DNA of 38,725 nt from Hoeflea sp. BRH_c9 (GTDB lineage Bacteria; Pseudomonadota; Alphaproteobacteria; Rhizobiales; Rhizobiaceae), in NCBI GenBank assembly GCA_000961635.1, contig LADQ01000209.1, positions 1 through 38,725 on the forward strand, given 5' to 3'. Shown here piece by piece: positions 8,623-16,950 of this stretch. Under the pieces are notes generated by a model. That model ran no database searches, was not told the DNA's origin, and saw only the letters and a program-made list of their open reading frames with translations. A program made the position numbers and the translations under genes. Position 1 is the stretch's first letter. Each line of letters opens with the position of its first letter.

Positions 8623-9153
8623 ATGACCACGACATTCGTCGATCTCGATGTCCGCCCGACCCTCAGAGACGGCGGCGAGCCGTTCGAACAGATCATGCAG
8701 ACAGTCAGCGCACTCGGCCCTGACCAGGGCTTGCGCCTCCTGGCAACCTTCGAACCGGTGCCGCTGTTTCATATGCTGGGCTCAAAGGGCTTCACCCACG
8801 AGGCAACGGAGTTGGCCGGCGGCGACTGGGAAGTGCTGTTCACACCCTTGCAGTCTGTAACAGCGGTGAACCCGGTGCCCGCCACAGCGAATGACACGAC
8901 GGAGTGGCCTGAACCCGATCAGCATCTCGACAATCGGGAGCTGGATCCGCCCGAGCCGATGGTGAGGATTCTGGCTGCAATCGAGACCCTGCAGCACGGC
9001 GAGGTGCTGTCCGCGCTTTTGTGCCGCGAGCCGATGTTCCTGTTTCCCGAACTTGAAAAACGCGGCCATCAATGGCGCGGCGGTTTCGAGCCCGACGGCA
9101 CAACCTACAGGATCCTGGTCCGCGTTGCCCGCAACAGCGAACAGGTGGCATAG
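8623..9153 (+). CDS. protein with two tandem DUF2249 domains
   Basis: LDVRPTLRDGGEPFEQIMQTVSALGPDQGLRLLATFEPVPLFHMLGSKGFTHEATELAGGDWEVLFTP, then LDNRELDPPEPMVRILAAIETLQHGEVLSALLCREPMFLFPELEKRGHQWRGGFEPDGTTYRILV. Confidence 0.85.
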   Translation: MTTTFVDLDVRPTLRDGGEPFEQIMQTVSALGPDQGLRLLATFEPVPLFHMLGSKGFTHEATELAGGDWEVLFTPLQSVTAVNPVPATANDTTEWPEPDQHLDNRELDPPEPMVRILAAIETLQHGEVLSALLCREPMFLFPELEKRGHQWRGGFEPDGTTYRILVRVARNSEQVA

Positions 9154-9190
9154 CCGCACCAGCGGGCTTGCCTTCATGGAGTTATGAGCG

Positions 9191-9811
9191 ATGTTCATCC
9201 AGACCGAACCGATGCCCGACGTCTCGAAGCTGAAATTCATTCCCGGCAGGGAGGTGTACGTTTCCGGAACCATCGAATTTGCCAATCGCGACGAAGCCAC
9301 AGCATCGCCGCTGGCCCAGCGTCTGTTCGGTTTTCCGGGGGTGGCGGCCATCGCGTTCGGTTACGACTACATCATCATCACCAAGGCCGTTGGCGACTGG
9401 CAGCACCTGAAGCCGGCATTGCTTGGCACGATCATGGAGCACTTCATGTCGAATGCGCCGGTGATGCGCGCGGCAAGAAGAACGCCGGGCGGAGAAGACG
9501 GCAAGACCGATGCGTTTGTCGATGAGATCATGACATCCCTGCGCGAGGTCATCGACCCGGAGCTTGGCTACAACATTGTCGATCTCGGTCTCATCTATGA
9601 GGTCGTGGTTGGCGCCGACGGCGCGACGACCGTGGCCATGACCACGACAACGCCGGGATGCCCGGCCACGAACTATCTCAAGCAGGGCGTCCAGGATCGC
9701 GCCGGGGCCGTCGAAGGCGTCAAACGAGTGCAAGTTGAGCTGACCTACGAGCCGCGGTGGGAGCCGGAAATGATGAGCCCCGGGGCCAAACAGCATCTGG
9801 GGATATACTGA
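9191..9811 (+). CDS. Nfu/NifU N-terminal-like domain fused to DUF59 (MIP18/PaaD/SufT-like) domain
   Basis: N-term PGREVYVSGTIEFANRDEATASPLAQRLFGFPGVAAIAFGYDYIIITKAVGDWQHLKPALLGTIMEHF (Nfu_N-like); C-term IMTSLREVIDPELGYNIVDLGLIYEVVV...AMTTTTPGCPATNYLKQGVQDRAGAVEGVKRVQVELTYEPRWEPEMMSPGAKQHLGI (DUF59). Confidence 0.85.
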   Translation: MFIQTEPMPDVSKLKFIPGREVYVSGTIEFANRDEATASPLAQRLFGFPGVAAIAFGYDYIIITKAVGDWQHLKPALLGTIMEHFMSNAPVMRAARRTPGGEDGKTDAFVDEIMTSLREVIDPELGYNIVDLGLIYEVVVGADGATTVAMTTTTPGCPATNYLKQGVQDRAGAVEGVKRVQVELTYEPRWEPEMMSPGAKQHLGIY

Positions 9812-10083
9812 TGAGCAAGATCGATACTCCACGCAGCGACCAATCCGCACCAGCTTCCGGCAGCCCGCTCGACCAGGATGGACTGGTCCGGCTGCTGGTG
9901 GCAAGTCTTGAGGCTCTGGCGTCCTCCGGGCAGGTCGACGCGGCCTGCCGGCTTGCGGGCCAGGCCTGCGCCGGCTTGCGTCACTCCGACCCACGCGGAT
10001 GGAGCAGGCTCAACGCACTGCTTCACCGCCTGGCCAGGCACGCGCCGTTGGTCGGTTCCAATGTTTCAAGAGAGGCAGGATGA
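9811..10083 (+). CDS. hypothetical protein
   Basis: ATG overlaps the TGA of the preceding gene (ctgATGag); MSKIDTPRSDQSAPASGSPLDQDGLVRLLVASLEALASSGQVDAACRLAGQACAGLRHSDPRGWSRLNALLHRLARH. Confidence 0.65.
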   Translation: MSKIDTPRSDQSAPASGSPLDQDGLVRLLVASLEALASSGQVDAACRLAGQACAGLRHSDPRGWSRLNALLHRLARHAPLVGSNVSREAG

Positions 10084-10084
10084 C

Positions 10085-10372
10085 ATGACAATTGAAATTG
10101 GAGATGGCGGCATTGTCATCGACGCCACGCTTATCGGCCCCCTCCTCAAGGTCACACCGGAAGATGTCCCGAAATTGATGCGCGACGGCGCAATCACCAG
10201 CCTGTGTGAAACCGGGGTTGGCGATGATGCCGGTGCCTACCGTTTGAGCTTCTTCTACCAGGGACGCCGCGTTCGCTTGCAGGTCACCGAATCGGGAGAG
10301 GTCCTGCGGCGGTCAATAGTTGACTATGGCGACATCCCGCTGCCGCAGGCAATGCACCGGCCGGGCGGCTGA
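10085..10372 (+). CDS. DUF6522-like small protein
   Basis: MTIEIGDGGIVIDATLIGPLLKVTPEDVPKLMRDGAITSLCETGVGDDAGAYRLSFFYQGRRVRLQVTESGEVLRRSIVDYGDIPL. Confidence 0.65.
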   Translation: MTIEIGDGGIVIDATLIGPLLKVTPEDVPKLMRDGAITSLCETGVGDDAGAYRLSFFYQGRRVRLQVTESGEVLRRSIVDYGDIPLPQAMHRPGG

Positions 10373-10401
10373 CCCACAATTCCCCGGACAAGGAGCCCGT
10401 C

Positions 10402-10971
10402 ATGAAACATCACACTACCACAAGGCGGCCGGAAACAATTGCCGCCTTTGTCGCGATCATCTGGCTCGGCATGCTGCTCGGGGTTTCCTTCATCGCCACG
10501 CCGGTGAAGTTCGAAGCCCCTCCGCTCAGCCTGCCAGTGGCGCTCGAAATCGGCCGGGTGACCTTCTCGCTGTTCTCCAGAATCGAATGGGGGACTGCAC
10601 TGCTGCTGGTCATGTCCCTTCTCGCCTGCAGGTGCAGGACGGTATCCGGCTTTATCGCTGCGGCACTCGTTGCAATCCTCATTGCCGAGACGTTCTGGCT
10701 TTTGCCTGTCCTTGATGCACGGGTTGAAGCGATCATTTCGGGAATGCCTGCGCCCGCTGGCTGGTACCATGTTGCCTATATCGGCATCGAAATCATCAAG
10801 GCAGGCACTCTCGTTGCCCTGTCCATCCACCTTCTGGGCCAGCGGTCTGCCTCAGCCAACCAGCCGGAAGGTTTAAGCCATGAGCATGAATCCTGGCCGG
10901 ATATTGGCCGAGGCTGTTTACGACCGCCGAAGCTGTTTTGCCGACCCCTCGGCAACCGGGAATGTCAATGA
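10402..10971 (+). CDS. small integral membrane protein (DUF4149-like)
   Basis: Four predicted helices: AAFVAIIWLGMLLGVSFIATPVKF...GRVTFSLFSRIEWGTALLLVMSLLAC...WYHVAYIGIEIIKAGTLVALSIHLL. Confidence 0.6.
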   Translation: MKHHTTTRRPETIAAFVAIIWLGMLLGVSFIATPVKFEAPPLSLPVALEIGRVTFSLFSRIEWGTALLLVMSLLACRCRTVSGFIAAALVAILIAETFWLLPVLDARVEAIISGMPAPAGWYHVAYIGIEIIKAGTLVALSIHLLGQRSASANQPEGLSHEHESWPDIGRGCLRPPKLFCRPLGNRECQ

Positions 10972-11001
10972 CCATAGGCTTGCATCAGAGGGCAATCGTG
11001 A

Positions 11002-11026
11002 TAATAGGTATTTCAAATACCTATTA
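11002..11026. promoter_or_regulatory. perfect palindrome upstream of ccoN, NsrR-like 11-1-11 architecture
   Basis: TAATAGGTATTT-C-AAATACCTATTA, 12-bp perfect arms around one base, same geometry as 6755..6779; located 135 bp before ccoN ATG. Confidence 0.6.
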
Positions 11027-11160
11027 ATTGAGAAACCCAGTTCGGGCCTCCGCACGCCAATGCGGAAACCGATACGCCCGGATTTGAAGCCCTCCCGATT
11101 GCGTCAACCAGCCCCTCCCCAATGCGCGCCGGCCCACATTGCCTGACAAGGAAATTCCAA

Positions 11161-12785
11161 TGATTGCACAGTTGTCCCGAACCGAACGTCAATGGGCCGC
11201 AGTCCTCGCCATACTGCTGGCGCTGCTGGGCCTGACGATGGCGATCGCGGCAAGGCAGGGCCCGATGGCAGTGCATGGTTTCATGGCGCTGGCACTCGGC
11301 GTCGGGCTGTTCATTGCCGTGGGCAGCGTGCTGGAAAAACCGCAGCCCGCGACGAGCAGGCTGGCACAATATTACGACGACCCGACCAAGGTCGGCATCG
11401 CTCTTGCCATGGCCTGGGGGCTGTTTGCCATGGGTATCGGGCTTTGGGTCGCCGCCCTGATGGTATGGCCAGACGCCACCTTCGGTCATGCATGGATGAG
11501 CTATGGGCGGATTCGCCCGGTGCATACCACCGGCGTGATCTTTGCCTTTGGCGGCAATGCCCTGATCGCCACCTCGTTCCATGTCATGCAGCGCACCAGC
11601 CGCACCCGGCTTGCCGACCAGTTGAGCCCCTGGTTCGTGCTGGTCGGCTACAACCTGTTTCTGGTCTGGTCGGTCACCGGCTACATGATGGGCGTGACCC
11701 AGTCCAAGGAATATGCCGAACCTGAATGGTACGCCGATATCTGGCTGGTGGTGGTCTGGGTGGCCTATCTGGTGCTCTATCTGCGCACGCTCGCGCGCCG
11801 GGCGGAACCGCATATCTACGTGGCCAACTGGTATTACCTGGCCTTCATCGTCGTGGTCGCGGTGCTGCACATCGTCAACGGCTTTGCCCTGCCCGTGAGC
11901 TTTGCCGGCGCCAAGAGCTACACGGTGTTCTCCGGTGTCCAGGACGCGATGGTGCAATGGTGGTACGGCCACAACGCCGTCGCCTTCTTCATGACCTCGG
12001 GCTTCCTCGGCATGCTCTACTACTATCTGCCGGTCAGATCGCAGCGCCCGATCTATTCCTACCGGCTGTCGATCCTCAGCTTCTGGGGCATCACCTTCTT
12101 CTATCTCTGGGTCGGTTCGCACCATCTGCATTACACCGCCCTGCCGCACTGGGTGCAGACCTTGGGCATGACCTTTTCGATCATGCTGCTGGTGCCGAGC
12201 TGGGCTTCGGCCGGCAATGCGATTGCCACCTTGAACGGGGCATGGGGGCGGGTTCGCGACGACGCAACCTTGCGCTTCATGTTCGTCGCCGCGGTGTTTT
12301 ACGGACTGTCGACATTCGAGGGCTCGTTCATGGCGATCCGGCCGGTCAATGCGCTGTCGCACTACACCGACTGGACCGTCGGTCACGTGCATTCCGGCGC
12401 GCTCGGCTGGTTGGCGATGGTCACCTTCGGCGCCTTCTATTCGACCGTTCCCTTGATCTGGGGGCGCAAGGCGATGTATTCCGCCCAACTGATCGAATGG
12501 CATTTCTGGCTCGCCCTTGCCGGCCTGCTGACTTACGTGTTTTCGCTGTGGAACGCCGGCATCACCCAAGGCCTGATGTGGCGGACCTACAACGCGGCGG
12601 GAACGCTCAACTATTCCTTCATCGAGAGCATCGATGCGATGCGCCCCTATTACATCGCCCGCTTCCTTGGCGGCGTGCTGTTCCTGGCCGGGATCTGTGT
12701 CGGGGCGGTCAATATCTGGCTGACCGTCCGTGGCGTCCGCGGCCAGGCACCCGATCGTCCACTCGCATTGCAGGGAGCGGAGTGA
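11161..12785 (+). CDS. ccoN: cbb3-type cytochrome c oxidase subunit I
   Basis: TFGHAWMSYGRIRPVHTTGVIFAFGGNALIATSFHVMQRTSRTRLA...WWYGHNAVAFFMTSGFLGMLYYYLPVRSQRPIYSYRLSI...GHVHSGALGW; start MIAQLSRTERQ. Confidence 0.97.
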
Positions 12786-12789
12786 ACCC

Positions 12790-13524
12790 ATGTCGCTGTT
12801 CAAAGCCCATTACAATTTAGAAAAGAAGTCCATTTGGCTGGTGATAGGCATCATCGCGGCCGCCAGCGTCGGAGGCCTGGTCGAGATCGCGCCGCTGTTC
12901 ACCATCGACCAGACGGTTGAGACGACGCCCGACATGCGGGTCTACACTCCGCTCGAGCTGGCCGGTCGCAACATCTACATCCGCGAGGGCTGCTATGCCT
13001 GCCACAGTCAGATGATCCGCACCCTGCGCGACGAGGTCGAACGTTACGGCCCCTACTCGCTGGCGGCGGAATCGCAATATGACCATCCGATGCTGTGGGG
13101 CTCCAAGCGGACCGGTCCAGACATCGCGCGGCTGGGCGGCAAATACTCCGACGAGTGGCATGCCGCACACCTCAACAATCCGCGCGACGTGGTTCCGAGC
13201 TCGATCATGCCGGCCTACTCGTGGCTGGCCGAAACCGGGCTTGATGTCTCCGATCTGGGCGCGCACCTGGCCGCACTCAGGGCGCTGGGTGTGCCCTACA
13301 CCGACGCCATGATCGAGAATGCATCAACCGATGCACTGGCGCAGGCCACGCCCGATAGCGATGCAGCCAGTGGCGTTGCCGAGCGCTATGGCGAGACGAC
13401 CAACATGCGGCGGTTCTCAAGTCGCAAGACAGTGACCGAGCTGGATGCGCTGATTTCCTACCTGCAGATCCTCGGCCAGATGACCCAGACCGCCTATACC
13501 GCCGAGCCAAAGGAGGTTGAGTAA
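12790..13524 (+). CDS. ccoO: cbb3-type cytochrome c oxidase subunit II
   Basis: ATG at 12790; GRNIYIREGCYACHSQMIRTLRDEVERYGPYSLAAESQYDHPMLWGSKRTGPDIARLGGKYSDEWHAAHLNNPRDVVPSSIMPAY. Confidence 0.97.
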   Translation: MSLFKAHYNLEKKSIWLVIGIIAAASVGGLVEIAPLFTIDQTVETTPDMRVYTPLELAGRNIYIREGCYACHSQMIRTLRDEVERYGPYSLAAESQYDHPMLWGSKRTGPDIARLGGKYSDEWHAAHLNNPRDVVPSSIMPAYSWLAETGLDVSDLGAHLAALRALGVPYTDAMIENASTDALAQATPDSDAASGVAERYGETTNMRRFSSRKTVTELDALISYLQILGQMTQTAYTAEPKEVE

Positions 13525-13697
13525 TGTCCGTCAGCCATGACTTTCTGGTGATGATCGCCAAATCCTTCGGCCTGTTTTACCTGATGGGGTTCTTCATCAT
13601 CGTGGCGATTCATACCTACCGTCCCTCGAGCAGGGCCCTTGCCGACCATGCCGCACGCTCGGTTCTCGAAACGGAGGATCAGCCATGTCAAAAATAG
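13524..13697 (+). CDS. ccoQ: cbb3-type cytochrome c oxidase subunit CcoQ
   Basis: ATG at 13524 (taATGtcc); MSVSHDFLVMIAKSFGLFYLMGFFIIVAIHTYRPSSRALADHAARSVLETEDQPCQK*; sits between ccoO and ccoP. Not in the supplied ORF track. Confidence 0.88.
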   Translation: MSVSHDFLVMIAKSFGLFYLMGFFIIVAIHTYRPSSRALADHAARSVLETEDQPCQK

Positions 13698-14551
13698 AAC
13701 GCGATCCCGTCACCGGCTACACCACCACCGGGCATGACTGGAACGGCATCAAGGAACTCAATTCTCCTATCCCGCGCGCAGTGATCATCTTCATCATCGT
13801 CACCCATCTTGCCGCCCTGATCGGCTGGATCCTGTTGCCAACATGGCCGCTCGGACGCACCTTCACCAAAGGTGTGCTGGAGGTCGACCAGAAGACTGAT
13901 CTCGCCGCCGACATTGCCGCCGCCAACACCGCGCGTGCCGACTGGATGGCGCGGATGGCCACACTGGATTTTGACGCCATCCGCGCCGATCCGGATCTGA
14001 TGGCCCGGGCGCTGGAAACCGCGGCTCCGCTCTTCGGCCAGAACTGCGAGCCCTGTCACGGCAAGAACGGTATCGGCGGCCCGGGATTTCCGCAGCTTTC
14101 CGACAATGCCTGGATCTGGGGCGGCACTTCGGAAGATATATCCAAGACCATTACCGTCGGCATCAACAGCGCCCACCCCGACAGCCGCTTTGCACAGATG
14201 CCCGCATTCGGCCGCGACGAGATGCTGGACCGGACCCAGATCGGCATGATGACGAGCTATGTCCAATCTCTCTCGAACGGCTTCATCGCCAACGATCCCT
14301 CTGAAGCTGCAACGCTGTTTCAGGACAATTGCGCAGCCTGCCACGGCGAAGACGCCCGTGGTGTCGAAGGCACCGGCGCGCTCAACCTGACCGATGCGGC
14401 CTGGATCTACGGCGGCGATGCAGCAAGCATCTGGCAAACGCTGATGAACGGGCGCGAGGGGCATATGCCAACATGGCAGAGCCGCCTGAGCACCGCCGAT
14501 ATCCGCATGCTCGCGCTTTATGTCGAGGCCATGCCGGGCAAACTGCAATGA
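13685..14551 (+). CDS. ccoP: cbb3-type cytochrome c oxidase subunit III (diheme)
   Basis: GYTTTGHDWNGIKELNSPIPR; two CxxCH motifs: CEPCHGKNGIGGPGFPQL and CAACHGEDARGVEGTGALNLTD. Confidence 0.97.
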   Translation: MSKIERDPVTGYTTTGHDWNGIKELNSPIPRAVIIFIIVTHLAALIGWILLPTWPLGRTFTKGVLEVDQKTDLAADIAAANTARADWMARMATLDFDAIRADPDLMARALETAAPLFGQNCEPCHGKNGIGGPGFPQLSDNAWIWGGTSEDISKTITVGINSAHPDSRFAQMPAFGRDEMLDRTQIGMMTSYVQSLSNGFIANDPSEAATLFQDNCAACHGEDARGVEGTGALNLTDAAWIYGGDAASIWQTLMNGREGHMPTWQSRLSTADIRMLALYVEAMPGKLQ

Positions 14552-14706
14552 CGCGCTCGCCACGCCTCATTGCCGGATTGGTCGCCGCCGCAGCAATCGC
14601 ACTGGTGGTGGCGGCGAACTGGCAATTCGTCTCGCTCGCCACCGGTTCCCATCCTGGTTGCGTTTCCGTCAATCCGGCCAAACCGGCCGCCACCGCAGGC
14701 TGTTGA
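14548..14706 (+). CDS. small single-TM peptide coupled to ccoP
   Basis: ATGA overlap with ccoP stop; MTRSPRLIAGLVAAAAIALVVAANWQFVSLATGSHPGCVSVNPAKPAATAGC*. Not in ORF track (52 aa). Confidence 0.7.
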   Translation: MTRSPRLIAGLVAAAAIALVVAANWQFVSLATGSHPGCVSVNPAKPAATAGC

Positions 14707-14717
14707 ACGAGGTCGCC

Positions 14718-15521
14718 ATGCTTGAAACGCTTCCCGCTGTCCAACCTCCAATCCGCCCGGACCGAGGATTTGCTCGTCATCTGCCTGCGACAACGGCACT
14801 GTCCTGGCTTGCCGCCGGCTGGGCCGATTTCCGTCACAACCCGCTGCAAAGCCTGTTTTACGGCCTCGCCAGCTTTACGCTGTCGATGCTGGTGATCTGG
14901 GGGCTGGTTGTGGTTGATCTCATGTGGCTGATCTTTCCGGCGCTCTCCGGCTTTCTGGTGATCGGCCCGCTCGTCGCCATCGGGCTTTACGAGAAAAGCC
15001 GCAAGCTGCAGCGCGGCGAGAAGGTCAGCCTTGTCGACATGCTGCTGGTGCGTCCGCGCTCGGGCGCCCAACTGGCCTTTGCCGGCCTAATGCTATGCCT
15101 GCTGGTGATGGTGTGGCTCCGCGCCGCCGATCTGTTGTACGCCCTGTTTTTCGGACTGCTGCCGTTTCCCGGCTTTGACCAAATCCTGAGTCAGCTCCTG
15201 ACCACACCGCGCGGTTGGGCGCTGGTCCTGACCGGCTCGGCGGTCGGCGGCATGTTCGCGGCCTTCGCCATGGCGATCAGCCTGTTTTCGATACCCATGC
15301 TGCTCGACCGCCGTACCGATGCGTTGACCGCACTGGGCACATCATTCGCGCTCACCACCCACAATCTGAGGGTCGTGCTGCCTTGGGGCGCAATCGTCGT
15401 CCTCGGCTTTGCAATGTGCGCCATGACCGGACTGCTGAGCATGATCGTCATCTTCCCTCTGCTCGGGCACGGCACCTGGCACGCCTGGGTAGCGCTGCGC
15501 CCCGATGAGGTGGCGGAATGA
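14718..15521 (+). CDS. DUF2189-like integral membrane protein
   Basis: ALSWLAAGWADFRHNPLQSLFYGLASFTLSMLVIWGL...FPALSGFLVIGPLVAIGLYEKSRKLQRGE, typical DUF2189 layout. Confidence 0.8.
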   Translation: MLETLPAVQPPIRPDRGFARHLPATTALSWLAAGWADFRHNPLQSLFYGLASFTLSMLVIWGLVVVDLMWLIFPALSGFLVIGPLVAIGLYEKSRKLQRGEKVSLVDMLLVRPRSGAQLAFAGLMLCLLVMVWLRAADLLYALFFGLLPFPGFDQILSQLLTTPRGWALVLTGSAVGGMFAAFAMAISLFSIPMLLDRRTDALTALGTSFALTTHNLRVVLPWGAIVVLGFAMCAMTGLLSMIVIFPLLGHGTWHAWVALRPDEVAE

Positions 15522-15703
15522 ACTACCTGTTCCTGATCCCGGTCTCGCTTTGCCTCGGCGCCGTCGGGCTGGGCGCGTTTCTGTGGAGCCTGCACACAAA
15601 CCAGTATGAGGATCTCGAGGGCGCCGCCGTCCGTATATTGACCCCGGAGACCGCACCGATTTCGCCCGGGGAAAAGTCAAAGAACGAAAGCATCGCCGGG
15701 TGA
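15518..15703 (+). CDS. ccoS: cbb3-type oxidase assembly protein CcoS
   Basis: MNYLFLIPVSLCLGAVGLGAFLWSLHTNQYEDLEGAAVRIL; hallmark FLWSLxxxQYEDLEG; ATGA overlap with upstream gene. Confidence 0.93.
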   Translation: MNYLFLIPVSLCLGAVGLGAFLWSLHTNQYEDLEGAAVRILTPETAPISPGEKSKNESIAG

Positions 15704-15724
15704 TCAAGTCCGCGGCCGTGGTTT

Positions 15725-16423
15725 CTACAGCGCGCCCTTCGCAACGAGGCGCGCGACAACCGTGTCGGCCATGTGCGCACAACGGGCTCCATCGAACGGA
15801 AAGACACTGCCAAACCCACCCTGCAACCGCTCTTCCAACGCCGCGCGCAACTGACGGCGGGCGCGAAACAGGCGGGTCTTGACGGTAATGGGGTTGAGCG
15901 ACAGATCGCGGGCGATGTCGCGGATCTTCATTCCCTCGACCTCATGCAGCAGGAACGGCAGCCGCAGCTCGGGTGTCAAGCCAGCCACTGCCACTTCAAG
16001 AATGTTGCTTATCTGGGTCCGGCCGAAGTTCGCTTCGGGCGTCTCACTCCCGCCGACAAACCTGAGGATATTGCCGTTGTTCTCTTCGGACACTGTGTCG
16101 TATTCCTCTTCCGGGCGCGTACGCCTTGTGCGCATCAATGCCGTGTTGATTGCTATACGGGTGATCCATGTTGAAAACCGCGCCCTCCCGTCGAAGCGCT
16201 CCAGCCCGGTAAAGGCGGCGAGGTAGGCCTCCTGAACCACCTCCTCCGCTTCGGCATCACTGGACACGATCCCACGCGCAATCCGGAACAGCCGCGGATT
16301 CAACCGCCGGATCAGTTCACGGATTGCCGCTTCATCCTTCCTTCGCGCCCGGACGATCAGATCCAACTCGGACGATGACGACCAGGACGCTTGCCCAGAG
16401 GCTTGATTGACATTAGTCGTCAC
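15725..16423 (-). CDS. ECF-type RNA polymerase sigma factor
   Basis: LIRRLNPRLFRIARGIVSSDAEAEEVVQEAYLAAFTGLERFDGRARFSTWITRIAINTALMRTRR...LTPELRLPFLLHEVEGMKIRDIARDLSLNPITVKTRLFRARRQLRAALEE. Confidence 0.93.
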   Translation of the reverse strand: MTTNVNQASGQASWSSSSELDLIVRARRKDEAAIRELIRRLNPRLFRIARGIVSSDAEAEEVVQEAYLAAFTGLERFDGRARFSTWITRIAINTALMRTRRTRPEEEYDTVSEENNGNILRFVGGSETPEANFGRTQISNILEVAVAGLTPELRLPFLLHEVEGMKIRDIARDLSLNPITVKTRLFRARRQLRAALEERLQGGFGSVFPFDGARCAHMADTVVARLVAKGAL

Positions 16424-16950
16424 GCTGCCGGTTTCCTTTCCACGCGTCCGCTGGCGAGAATGTCTTCCACCGAAGGCAAGGCAGCCAGCGCCTCGGGCAT
16501 CACGTCACCTGTGTCGGCTGCAGGCCCCTCCCATGCGGGATCGACCAGCTGGCCCACAACAATCCGGCCGACCATGCCGCCCATTTCGTGCGGTATGCAG
16601 TAGTAATCATAGACACCCGGTACGCTCAGCTTGATATCGAACATCCCGCCAGGCAACAGGAAATCGCTGTCCCAGGGCATCCCCATCGAGGGAATCCTGC
16701 GCATGCGGCCATACAGTGACGGGTGATAGGCGGTGGCAGTGTGAGAGTTGCCGGGATCCCGATTGATGAACCGTATGGTCGTACCGGCCGCGACGGCAAG
16801 GCCCTGCGGGGAAAACCAGATACGTTCGCCGCGCGCGGTTCCGCGCATCTCGATCACCGCGACCGGTGCTGCCACCGAACGGCGCGGTACCAAGAGGGCG
16901 GCAAGCGCGCCGCCCCCAAAGCCGAGAAACTCCCTGCGCGACGGCATCAC
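16420..16950 (-). CDS. Tat-exported cupredoxin (plastocyanin/azurin-like)
   Basis: Tat motif SRREFLGFGGG; HTATAYHP and YDYYCIPHEMGGMVGRIVVG blue-copper ligand motif; overlaps sigma gene start. Confidence 0.88.
   Translation of the reverse strand: MMPSRREFLGFGGGALAALLVPRRSVAAPVAVIEMRGTARGERIWFSPQGLAVAAGTTIRFINRDPGNSHTATAYHPSLYGRMRRIPSMGMPWDSDFLLPGGMFDIKLSVPGVYDYYCIPHEMGGMVGRIVVGQLVDPAWEGPAADTGDVMPEALAALPSVEDILASGRVERKPAA

Noticed and set aside
10960-11000. TTGCATCAGAGGGCAA upstream of ccoN as FNR/FixK box or as a fourth copy of the TTGCATCA element
   Set aside because: Half-sites are 16 bp apart overall rather than the 14-bp TTGAT-N4-ATCAA layout, and the TGCAA left arm of the dyad element is missing.
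11013-12803. 596-aa minus-strand ORF and 364-aa plus ORF 11726..12820 overlapping ccoN
   Set aside because: Shadow frames of the clearly coding GC-rich ccoN gene; His/Arg/Gln-rich low-plausibility protein sequences.
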